The position numbers and the translations under genes were made by a program. Source: an uncultured Clostridia bacterium (GTDB taxonomy: Bacteria > Bacillota > Clostridia > Christensenellales > Aristaeellaceae). From it: 15,807 nucleotides of DNA. Below the pieces are notes generated by a model. That model was not told the DNA's origin. It searched no databases and saw only the letters and a program-made list of their open reading frames with translations. Numbering within the stretch: the first letter of the stretch is position 1; the number at the start of each line of letters is the position of its first letter. Location: assembly GCA_946534455.1 (NCBI GenBank), contig CAMNCR010000080.1, positions 1 to 15,807 of the forward strand. The letters run 5' to 3'. Shown here in pieces: positions 1 through 5,491 of this stretch.

Positions 1-524
1 TAGCTGTCGTACTTGGCCAGGTTCACCTCCGGATAGTTCTGCTCAAAGAAGGTTTCCGCCGTGGTGCCCTTGGAAACGATCAGGGTCTTGCCCTTGAGCT
101 GCTCCGGATCGGTGATCAGCGCGGCGTCCGGGCTCACCACGCCCAGGGCCACCTTCATATAGGGCAGGGCGAAGTCCACCTGGGTCGCCCGCTCCTCCGT
201 GTAGGTGAAGTTGGCCAGCACGATGTCCACCTTGAAGGACTGCAGGAACTCAATGCGGTTCGGCGCGTCCAGGGACACCGGCTCCAGCGTCACCCCCAGG
301 TCCTCCGCCAGGCGGCGGGCCAGGTACACGTCATAGCCCTGATACTCGCCGTATTCATCGATGTAGCCAAAGGGCTTCTTGTCGGAGAAGAGACCGATCA
401 CCAGCTTGCCGCTCTCCCGGATTTCATCCAGGGTGCGGAAGCCGTCCGCGGAGGCGGAAACCGCCGCCGTCAGCAGGAGCACCAGCGCCAGGGTCAGGGC
501 AAAAATCTTCGTCAGCTTTTTCAT
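1..524 (-). CDS. Cysteine/cystine-type ABC transporter substrate-binding protein (C-terminus off window)
   Basis: Extracellular receptor of a polar amino-acid ABC importer (SBP family 3). About 174 codons are visible from ATG at 524, and the gene runs off the left edge. Residues 1-26 form a signal peptide: MKKL, a hydrophobic core, then an ASA-D cleavage site. There is no lipobox Cys. The mature part has the family-3 pattern GKLVIG (about 36-41), then PFGYIDEYGEYQGYDV, DAPNRIEFL, VDIVLANFT, VDFALPYMKVALGVVS, LKGKT and KGTTAETFFEQNYPEV. From memory these blocks match the Campylobacter cysteine receptor CjaA closely, so cysteine or cystine is the likely ligand. AAGGAAGG lies about 10 nt upstream of the start. 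The gene follows the ATPase on the same strand but has its own promoter (875-903) and a Cys-codon leader with a terminator, which fits cysteine-responsive expression. The family is secure. The ligand is inferred. Confidence 0.88.
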   Translation of the reverse strand, partial: MKKLTKIFALTLALVLLLTAAVSASADGFRTLDEIRESGKLVIGLFSDKKPFGYIDEYGEYQGYDVYLARRLAEDLGVTLEPVSLDAPNRIEFLQSFKVDIVLANFTYTEERATQVDFALPYMKVALGVVSPDAALITDPEQLKGKTLIVSKGTTAETFFEQNYPEVNLAKYDS

Positions 525-555
525 GGGTTCATACCTTCCTTTCCTGTTCTCCGGT

Positions 556-654
556 TCATGCCGGAATGCCTGGTTCTTCGGGAATCCGTTTCAGGTCTGT
601 CCGTTTCCGGACGGGACATCGGTCCGTAGCCCGGACCGTATGAATCACGGTCAT
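556..654 (-). CDS. Possible second small leader ORF, 32 codons (uncertain)
   Basis: A short ORF between the attenuator terminator and the substrate-binding gene. It starts at ATG 654 and stops at TGA 558-556. A GGAGG at 667-663 sits 8 nt upstream of the ATG, as good a ribosome site as those of the real genes, and it appears just after the U-tract, so only read-through transcripts carry it. An in-frame ATG at 672-670 is an alternative start. The product begins MTVIHTVRATDRC, has a single Cys, is basic in the middle and resembles no family I know. It may be translated only to couple or protect the downstream mRNA, or the GGAGG may be a chance match. Confidence 0.25.
   Translation of the reverse strand: MTVIHTVRATDRCPVRKRTDLKRIPEEPGIPA
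599..638 (-). other. Competing RNA hairpins upstream of the binding-protein start
   Basis: On the minus-strand transcript, CGGTCCG (638-632) pairs with CGGACCG (626-620) around a 5-nt loop. Just downstream, GTCCG (612-608) pairs with CGGAC (603-599) around a GAAA tetraloop. A third pairing, GGAC (625-622) with GTCC (617-614), would use part of the first stem and so compete with it. None is followed by a U-tract, so these are not terminators. They may stabilise the mRNA or tune translation. Only the base pairing is seen; the role is inference. Confidence 0.4.
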
Positions 655-671
655 GGTCCATTCCTCCCTCA

Positions 672-704
672 TAAAGAAAAGAGCCGAACGCTGCGTCCGG
701 CTCT
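672..704 (-). terminator. Intrinsic terminator of the Cys attenuator
   Basis: On the minus strand AGAGCCGGACGC (704-693) and GCGTTCGGCTCT (691-680) form a 10-11 bp stem with one G-U pair and a very short loop. The U-tract TTTTCTTT (680-673) follows immediately. It lies between the Cys-rich leader ORF and the substrate-binding gene, about 150 nt before that gene's start, so it must be bypassed for the gene to be expressed. Its 5' arm is also part of an alternative antiterminator pairing (694-763). Confidence 0.85.
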
Positions 705-763
705 CCTGGGATCCATCTCACGCTCCGCGCGCTTTCAACGCAAACAGAGCTCCAGGCGGGACG
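694..763 (-). promoter_or_regulatory. Candidate antiterminator pairing of the Cys attenuator
   Basis: On the minus-strand RNA, CGTCC (763-759) and CCTGG (756-752), inside leader codons 16-20, can pair with GGACG (698-694) and CCAGG (709-705). This gives a two-part, 10-bp helix that sequesters the 5' arm of the terminator. A further 7-bp stem, CTGCGCG (772-766) with CGCGCGG (731-725), encloses the first segment. A ribosome stalled on Cys codons 7-11 would cover or melt it. The layout therefore resembles the classic 1:2, 2:3, 3:4 attenuator scheme. Pairing was found by eye; no folding energies were computed. Confidence 0.6.
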
Positions 764-809
764 AACGCGCAGAGCTGCACAGACAACAACACATCATGCA
801 CCGCTTCAT
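735..809 (-). CDS. Cysteine-rich leader peptide, 24 aa
   Basis: A 24-codon ORF, ATG at 809 and TGA at 737-735, with Cys at codons 4, 7, 8, 9, 11 and 22. Five Cys fall within eight codons, and codons 7-9 are three consecutive UGU. GGGAGG (823-818) stands exactly 8 nt before the ATG, and the promoter start is about 59 nt upstream, so it is the first ORF of the transcript. It is followed by a terminator (672-704) whose 5' arm can instead pair with codons 16-20. The sequence, composition and position match a transcription-attenuation leader whose ribosome stalls when Cys-tRNA is scarce, allowing the downstream binding-protein gene to be read. Cys-rich leader peptides are known in actinobacteria; I know of no described homologue of this one. 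A chance Cys run is unlikely given the promoter, ribosome site and terminator. Confidence 0.78.
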   Translation of the reverse strand: MKRCMMCCCLCSSARSSRLELCLR

Positions 810-874
810 GGCTCCGTCCTCCCTTCTGTCTGCCCTGTCGCCATTTTTGTCCAGCGACTCGGTAGACATTTTGT

Positions 875-903
875 ATTATAGAGCGCTTTCTTCCCCGCGT
901 CAA
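875..903 (-). promoter_or_regulatory. Sigma-A promoter of the attenuator and binding-protein gene
   Basis: TTGACG (903-898), a 17-bp spacer and a perfect TATAAT (880-875) on the minus strand. Transcription would start near 868. The -35 box contains the TGA stop codon of the ATPase gene (902-900), so the promoter begins exactly where the upstream gene ends. This gives the binding protein its own regulated transcript, separate from the permease-ATPase operon. Confidence 0.85.
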
Positions 904-1688
904 TCCCCCGCATTGTTTTTTGGCTGTTCTTCCCCCTTGTCCCGCTTGGAGGCATAGGTGAAGCTCCGCAGGAACTGCTGCGCCCGCTCCGTCTGCGGGT
1001 GATGGAAGAACACCTCCGGCGTTCCCTCCTCCACCACGTGGCCGTCCTCCAGGAACAGCACCCGGTCCGCCACCGCCTCGGCAAAGCGCATCTCATGGGT
1101 CACGATGGCCATGGTCATGCCGCCCCGCGCCAGATCGATCACCACGTTCAGCACCTCGCTGACCATTTCCGGATCCAGCGCGGCGGTGATCTCGTCCAGC
1201 AGCAGAATGTCCGGCTGCATCAGCATCGCCCGCACCAGGGCCACGCGCTGCTTCTGCCCGCCGGAAAGGGTCCGGGGCAGCGCATAGGCCTTTTCCCGCA
1301 GCCCCACCCGCTCCAGCATGCGCAGGGCCTCCGCCTCCACCTCCTGCCGGGGCCGGCCCAGGGCCTTCGTGGGGCCCAGCAGCAGGTTGTCCATCACCTT
1401 CATGTGGGGAAAGAGATCGTAGCTCTGAAACACCATGCCGATCTTCTGCCGCACCCGGTACAGATCCCGGGTCCTGCCGGAAATCTTTTCTCCCCGCAGC
1501 CAGATCTCTCCGCTGTCGACGGTCTCCAGCCCGTTGATGCAGCGCAGCAGCGTGCTCTTGCCGCAGCCGCTGGGCCCCACGATGACGATCACCTCGCCCT
1601 CCTGAATGTCCAGGGAAACGCCCCGCAGCACCCCTGTGCTGTCAAAGGATTTATGAATCTCCCGCACCCGCAGAATCGGCTCCGCCAT
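900..1688 (-). CDS. Polar amino-acid ABC transporter ATP-binding protein
   Basis: Cytosolic ATPase that powers the importer formed with the two permeases upstream and the binding protein downstream. The 262-residue product has Walker A GPSGCGKST (about 39-47), a Q-loop in GMVFQSYDLFPHMKVMDN, signature LSGGQKQR, Walker B ILLLDE followed by ITAALDPE, and the H-loop THEM. These are typical of the GlnQ/HisP/TcyN group. The usual DEPTSALD is DEITAALD here, which leaves the catalytic Glu intact. A charged tail of about 15 residues after the domain makes it slightly longer than the usual 240-250. GGAAGGAG lies 8 nt upstream of the ATG, and the gene follows the permease stop by 18 nt, so it is the last gene of that operon. 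Cysteine specificity is inferred from the neighbouring attenuator. Confidence 0.93.
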   Translation of the reverse strand: MAEPILRVREIHKSFDSTGVLRGVSLDIQEGEVIVIVGPSGCGKSTLLRCINGLETVDSGEIWLRGEKISGRTRDLYRVRQKIGMVFQSYDLFPHMKVMDNLLLGPTKALGRPRQEVEAEALRMLERVGLREKAYALPRTLSGGQKQRVALVRAMLMQPDILLLDEITAALDPEMVSEVLNVVIDLARGGMTMAIVTHEMRFAEAVADRVLFLEDGHVVEEGTPEVFFHHPQTERAQQFLRSFTYASKRDKGEEQPKNNAGD

Positions 1689-1706
1689 GTTCGTTGCTCC
1701 TTCCTC

Positions 1707-2378
1707 TTACGCCCAGCGTTTTTCCAGCCGCCTGGCCAGCAGGGAAAAGGGCCAGCAGACCAGGAAATACAGCAGAAAGATGACAAAATAGACCCAGAAC
1801 GCCGCGTCCGGCTGCCGGTAGAACTGGCCGATGATCTGCTGTCCTACCTTCAGCACCTCGGTCACGTTGATCATTTTCACCAGGGCCGTGGTCTTGATAA
1901 TCCGGGTGGAAAGGTTGATCGCCTGGGGCAGCAGCCGGCGCACCGTCTGCGGAATCAGCACATACTGATAGACCTGCCCCCGGGTCAGCCCCAGCGCCTC
2001 GGCGGACTCCGTCTGATGCCGGGGAATCGACGTCAGCGCGCCGCGGATCAGGTCTCCCATTTCCGCCGCGCCCCAGAAGGTGAAGACGATCAGCGCGCTG
2101 ACCTCGCCGTTCAGATCCCAGCCGAACAGCCGCGCGAACCCGAAATAAACCAGATACAGCAGCACCAGCTGCGGCATGAAGCGGACGATTTCCAGCCACG
2201 CGCGGCAGAAAAACTTCGCCCAGCGCCTTCCGGACAGCATCAGCAGGGCGAACAGCAGCCCCAGCACCGTGGAAAGGCCGATGGTCAGGAGCGCCAGCCG
2301 CAGCGTAACCCACAGCCCGCCCAGCAGGCGCTGGAAATTGATGCCCTTAAACAGAATGCTGATCCCCAAATCCTGCAT
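1707..2378 (-). CDS. Polar amino-acid ABC transporter permease (second)
   Basis: Inner permease subunit of the HisM/GlnP family, 223 residues with about five membrane segments. The cytoplasmic EAA loop, which docks on the ATPase, is ESAEALGLTRGQVYQYVLIPQ (residues about 121-141, with the conserved G of LGLTRGQ). The start ATG at 2378 has AAAGGAGG 7 nt upstream. It lies inside the end of the preceding permease gene, with a 32-nt overlap in another frame, so the two are translationally coupled. Both permeases are 223 residues and probably form a heterodimeric channel. The ligand is not readable from this subunit alone. Confidence 0.92.
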   Translation of the reverse strand: MQDLGISILFKGINFQRLLGGLWVTLRLALLTIGLSTVLGLLFALLMLSGRRWAKFFCRAWLEIVRFMPQLVLLYLVYFGFARLFGWDLNGEVSALIVFTFWGAAEMGDLIRGALTSIPRHQTESAEALGLTRGQVYQYVLIPQTVRRLLPQAINLSTRIIKTTALVKMINVTEVLKVGQQIIGQFYRQPDAAFWVYFVIFLLYFLVCWPFSLLARRLEKRWA

Positions 2379-3018
2379 AGCGAAGCCTCCTTTCCACCCT
2401 CGTCGCGATCACGGATACCGGCAGCAGAATCAGCAGATAGGCCGCGATGAGCATGCACAGCACCTCCACCGTGCGCCCGCCGCTGGTCCGCAGCGTATCC
2501 GCCACATTCATCAGGTCCATCATCGCCAGCACGGAAAACACGCTGGTCTCCTTGATCAGAAAAATGACATTGGCAAACAGCGCCGGCACCGCCGTGGCCA
2601 GCGCCTGGGGAAAGATGACATAGCGGATATTCTGCGTCCGGGTCAGGCCCAGGCAGGCGCCGGCCTCGATCTGAGCGCGGTCCACCGCCTCCAGCCCGCT
2701 GCGGAAGGCCTCCGCCATATAAGCCCCGCCCAGGAAGGTCAGCCCGATCACGGCGCAGGTTTCCGCGCTGAAGCGGATGCCCACCCGGGGCAGACCCGCG
2801 TACAGAAAAAACAGCTGCACCAGCAGCGGCGTGTTCCGGGCCAGCTCAATGTAGCCGCCCGCGATCTGCCGCAGCACCGGCACGCGGAAAAAGCGCGCCA
2901 GGCAGCAGAGCAGCCCCACCGCCAGCGAGCACAGAATGCCGTAAAGACCAAAGCGAAGCGTAACCCACGCGCCGGCCAGATAATCCGGCACATGCGCGAG
3001 CATAAATGACCAGTCCAC
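2347..3018 (-). CDS. Polar amino-acid ABC transporter permease (first)
   Basis: First gene of the minus-strand importer operon, a HisM/GlnP-type permease of 223 residues. It contains GAWVTLRFGLYG near the N-terminus, the ELARNTPLLVQLFFLYAGLP segment and the EAA loop IEAGACLGLTRTQNIRYVIFPQ. The reading frame is open far upstream, so the start is a choice. GTG at 3018 has GGAGG (3028-3024) 5 nt before it and yields a normal MDWSFML start. ATG at 3003 is an alternative with no good ribosome site. A TATAAT box at 3073-3068 puts the transcript start near 3061, just upstream of the chosen start. It overlaps the next permease by 32 nt. Confidence 0.9.
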   Translation of the reverse strand: MDWSFMLAHVPDYLAGAWVTLRFGLYGILCSLAVGLLCCLARFFRVPVLRQIAGGYIELARNTPLLVQLFFLYAGLPRVGIRFSAETCAVIGLTFLGGAYMAEAFRSGLEAVDRAQIEAGACLGLTRTQNIRYVIFPQALATAVPALFANVIFLIKETSVFSVLAMMDLMNVADTLRTSGGRTVEVLCMLIAAYLLILLPVSVIATRVERRLRYAGFGDQHSV

Positions 3019-3067
3019 TCCATCCTCCGAACGCAAAGAAGGCGTCACAGCCTTTTGATACGAATCA

Positions 3068-3096
3068 ATTATATGCATGCCCGCCAAAAAAGAAAG
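3068..3096 (-). promoter_or_regulatory. Probable promoter of the permease-ATPase operon
   Basis: A perfect TATAAT on the minus strand at 3073-3068, about 50 nt upstream of the GTG start of the first permease. At the expected -35 distance there is only a T-rich stretch (CTTTCT/TTTCTT, 3096-3090) with no good TTGACA match. The region is AT-rich compared with its surroundings and lies back to back with the plus-strand promoter at 3129-3157. Confidence 0.5.
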
Positions 3097-3128
3097 CAAA
3101 AATTCTGATTCTTTCCTGTTTTTGCGCA

Positions 3129-3157
3129 TTGCGGTTTTCTGCCGAATCCTGCATAAT
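3129..3157 (+). promoter_or_regulatory. Promoter of the chromate-transporter/MnmM/YbaK/MATE operon
   Basis: TTGCGG (3129-3134), 17-bp spacer, CATAAT (3152-3157). Transcription would start near 3164, leaving a leader of about 35 nt before the first ATG at 3199. No other promoter-sized gap occurs before the terminator at 6886-6936. Confidence 0.6.
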
Positions 3158-3198
3158 AAGGAGATGATCCGTATTTTTTCCTGGAACGGGAGGCTGAC

Positions 3199-3777
3199 AT
3201 GAACACCCTGCTTGATCTTTTTCTCACCTTTGTCCGCATCGGCTGCGTCACCTTTGGCGGCGGCTACGCCATGCTCCCGATTCTCGAACGGGAGCTGGTG
3301 GACAAGCGTGGCTGGACCACCCTGGATGACCTGCGGGATTACTTTTCCATCGGCCAGTGCACGCCGGGCATCATCGCGCTGAACGTTTCCACCTTCATCG
3401 GAGAAAAGCGCGGCGGCATCCGGGGCGCCATCGCCGCCACGGTCGGCTTTCTGACCGGGCCGGTCACCATCATCCTGATCATCGCCATGTTTCTGCGCAA
3501 CTTCGCGCAGCTGGAGCTGGTGCAGCATGCCTTCGCGGGCATCCGGGTGTGCGTGTGCGTGCTGATTCTGCAGGCGATCCTCCGGCTCTGGAAAAAATCC
3601 GTCGTGGATCCCTTCACCCTCGGGCTGTATCTGGTTGTCTTCGTGCTGCACGCGTTTTCCGGCCTCCTGCCGGTGCAGATCCCCGCGGCGGTGCTGGTGA
3701 TTCTCTCCGGCCTGGCCGGTGTCCTCGCCGCGAACCGGAAAAACCGGGCGGCCGGGAAAGGGGGTGCCGCGCAGTGA
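3199..3777 (+). CDS. Chromate transporter family protein, first half-size subunit
   Basis: Half-size member of the CHR (chromate ion transporter) family, 192 residues and mostly membrane segments. The family fingerprint is in place: FVRIGCVTFGGGYAMLPILERELV near the N-terminus, then the GQCTPGIIALNVSTFIG block (about 52-68) and the GFLTGPVTIILIIAMFL helix. In other Bacillota two such short proteins work as a pair, and a second half follows here with a 4-nt overlap. GGGAGG stands 5 nt before the ATG. Full-length ChrA proteins are about 400 residues, so the split is the short-chain type and not a broken gene. The substrate may be chromate or another oxyanion; the family name does not prove it. 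Confidence 0.88.
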   Translation: MNTLLDLFLTFVRIGCVTFGGGYAMLPILERELVDKRGWTTLDDLRDYFSIGQCTPGIIALNVSTFIGEKRGGIRGAIAATVGFLTGPVTIILIIAMFLRNFAQLELVQHAFAGIRVCVCVLILQAILRLWKKSVVDPFTLGLYLVVFVLHAFSGLLPVQIPAAVLVILSGLAGVLAANRKNRAAGKGGAAQ

Positions 3778-4340
3778 ACCTGCTCCTGCTGATGGCCGAA
3801 TTCTTCAAAACCGGCCTGTTCTCGGTCGGCGGCGGCCTGGCCACCCTGCCCTTCCTGTATGAGATGAGCAACCGCCATCCGGAGTGGTTTACCCACGCGG
3901 ACATCGCCGATATGATCGCCATTTCCGAATCGACCCCCGGCGCCATCGGCATCAACATGTCCACCTATGCCGGCTACCGCGCGGCGGGCATTCCCGGCGG
4001 CATTCTGGCCAGCCTGGCGCTGGCCCTGCCCTGCGTGATCATCATTCTGATCATCGCCCGCTTTCTGGCCCGCTTCCGTCAGAACCGGTATGTGGAGGGC
4101 GCCTTCTACGGGCTTCGCCCCGCCTCCATCGCCATGATCTCCGCCGCCGGGCTGAACGTGGCCCGCATCGCCCTGGTCCGCCTGGACGCGCTGACCTCCG
4201 GCGCCGGCCTCGGGGAGTTCTTCATCTGGAAGGCGCTGGTGCTGGCCGTTCTCATCTTTATCGGCCAGAAAAAGCTGAAATGGAGCCCCGTGATCTTCAT
4301 CGCCCTTTCCGCGGTCGTCGGGGTGATCTTCAAATTCTGA
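3774..4340 (+). CDS. Chromate transporter family protein, second half-size subunit
   Basis: Partner of the preceding gene, 188 residues. The same family blocks recur: FFKTGLFSVGGGLATLPFLYEM (shared SVGGG pattern) and SESTPGAIGINMSTYAG (about 52-68), then helices ILASLALALPCVIIILIIARFL and the C-terminal segment WKALVLAVLIFIGQ. The start is taken as GTG at 3774, which overlaps the upstream TGA as GTGA and follows an AAAGGGGG ribosome site. This overlap implies coupled translation and a heterodimeric transporter. The frame is open upstream only as a shadow of the first subunit. Confidence 0.87.
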   Translation: MNLLLLMAEFFKTGLFSVGGGLATLPFLYEMSNRHPEWFTHADIADMIAISESTPGAIGINMSTYAGYRAAGIPGGILASLALALPCVIIILIIARFLARFRQNRYVEGAFYGLRPASIAMISAAGLNVARIALVRLDALTSGAGLGEFFIWKALVLAVLIFIGQKKLKWSPVIFIALSAVVGVIFKF

Positions 4341-4365
4341 AGCCTTCAGGGCAAAGGAGCCAATC

Positions 4366-4944
4366 ATGTTTGAACTGCGTTCCGCCCGTTTTCTCGCCGC
4401 CGCGCATCTGAGCGAGGTCATTGAGCCGGGGGATACCGTGGTGGATGCCACGGCCGGCAACGGGCATGACACCTGCTTCCTCGCGGAGCGCGTGGGCCCC
4501 GCGGGCCATGTCTGGGCCTTTGACGTGCAGGCCTCCGCCCTGCAGTCCACCGAGGCCCGCCTGCGGGAGAAGGGCCTGCTGGACCGGGTCACCCTCGTTC
4601 ATGCCAGCCATGCCCGCCTGCGGGAGTTCGTTTCCGGCCCCGTGCGCACCGTGTCCTTCAATCTGGGCTGGCTGCCCGGGGGCGACAAGCAGATCACCAC
4701 CCACTGGGACAGCACGGAGGCCGCCGTCACCCAGGCGCTCAGCCTGCTGGCGCCGCTGGGCCTGTGCACCGTCTGCGCCTATCCCGGCCATCCCGCCGGG
4801 GATGAGGAGCGCCGCCAGCTTCAGCTGCTGCTGGCCGCCCTGCGGCCGCAGGAATTCAACGTGCTGCATGAGCGGTTCCTGAACGCCGGCCCCGGCGCGC
4901 CGGAATGCTTCACCGTCCAGCGCCTCCGCCCCGCGGAGCGCTGA
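4366..4944 (+). CDS. mnmM: Class I SAM-dependent methyltransferase, MnmM (YtqB) type
   Basis: A 192-residue Rossmann-fold methyltransferase. SAM-binding motif I is VVDATAGNGHDT (about 24-35), with an acidic residue ending the next strand in VWAFDVQ. The family-specific blocks SFNLGWLPGGDKQITT (about 97-112) and CAYPGHPAGDEE (about 138-149) are those of the YtqB/MnmM family. In Bacillus this enzyme completes the wobble uridine of tRNA by methylating nm5(s2)U34 to mnm5(s2)U34. AAAGGAG sits 6 nt before the ATG, and the gene follows the transporter stop by 25 nt, so it is co-transcribed. A relation to rRNA methyltransferases was considered, but the PGGDK and YPGHP blocks point to MnmM. Confidence 0.85.
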   Translation: MFELRSARFLAAAHLSEVIEPGDTVVDATAGNGHDTCFLAERVGPAGHVWAFDVQASALQSTEARLREKGLLDRVTLVHASHARLREFVSGPVRTVSFNLGWLPGGDKQITTHWDSTEAAVTQALSLLAPLGLCTVCAYPGHPAGDEERRQLQLLLAALRPQEFNVLHERFLNAGPGAPECFTVQRLRPAER

Positions 4945-4967
4945 GCCTCAGGAAGGATGATTCCCTC

Positions 4968-5459
4968 ATGGAGAAGACCAATGTCATGCGCCTGCTGACG
5001 CAGAAAAAGGTGCCCTTCGAGCCCTTTCAGTACGCGGCCGCGGAAGCGCCCACCGGCGTGGAAGCCGCGGCCATCCTGGGCCTGGACCCCGCCACCGTGT
5101 ATAAAACGCTGGTGACCACCGGGCACAGCGGCGCGCACTATGTGTTCGTCATTCCCGTCGCCCGGGAGCTGGATCTGAAAAAGGCCGCCGCGGCCTGCGG
5201 GGAAAAGAGCATTGAGATGCTCAAATCCCGGGACCTGCTGCCCCTCACCGGCTATGTGCACGGCGGCTGCTCCCCCATCGGCATGAAGAAGCCCTTTCCC
5301 ACCTGGCTGGACGAATCCGCGCAGCGCCTGCCCCAGATCGTCTTCAGCGCGGGCAAAATCGGCTCCCATGTCCGCCTCGCTCCCGGAGATCTGCCCCGGA
5401 TGATCCCTTTCCGCTATGCCAGCCTCTGCCGGGAAGCCCCGGAGGATCCGCTGCGCTGA
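4968..5459 (+). CDS. ybaK: YbaK/EbsC-type Cys-tRNA(Pro)/Cys-tRNA(Cys) deacylase
   Basis: A stand-alone editing enzyme of 163 residues that hydrolyses mischarged Cys-tRNA(Pro), and in some species Cys-tRNA(Cys). The YbaK signature is clear: TVYKTLV with the conserved active-site Lys at 46, FVIPVARELDLKKAA, TGYVHGGCSPIGMKK (about 93-107) and the late FSAGKIGSHVRLAP block. The length matches the family (about 155-160). The ATG at 4968 was chosen over an upstream in-frame start at 4905, because that start lies in the previous gene and AGGAAGGA precedes 4968. It lies 23 nt after the methyltransferase, in the same operon. The proximity to a cysteine-responsive importer is notable but may be coincidence. 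Confidence 0.92.
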   Translation: MEKTNVMRLLTQKKVPFEPFQYAAAEAPTGVEAAAILGLDPATVYKTLVTTGHSGAHYVFVIPVARELDLKKAAAACGEKSIEMLKSRDLLPLTGYVHGGCSPIGMKKPFPTWLDESAQRLPQIVFSAGKIGSHVRLAPGDLPRMIPFRYASLCREAPEDPLR

Positions 5460-5491
5460 CAACCCTGCCCACGCGGCACCGGAGGATATTC

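Noticed and set aside
521..721. 66-codon minus-strand frame ending in an ATGA overlap with the receptor start
   Set aside because: Its start lies inside the attenuator and its translation would run through the terminator. The GGAGG is too close to its internal ATG. The 32-codon ORF in another frame has the better spacing.
560..870. T-box or metabolite riboswitch in the receptor leader
   Set aside because: No T-box AGGGTGG-type sequence was seen, and the Cys-rich ORF explains the terminator better.
999..2450. Long plus-strand frame opposite the ABC ATPase and permease genes
   Set aside because: It lies antisense to conserved ABC genes and its product is His/Gln/Pro-rich with no family motif, as expected from GC-rich codon-position bias.
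3019..3651. N-terminal extension of the first permease (frame open to 3651)
   Set aside because: The extension overlaps the plus-strand promoter and chromate gene, is not membrane-like, and the GTG at 3018 has its own GGAGG.
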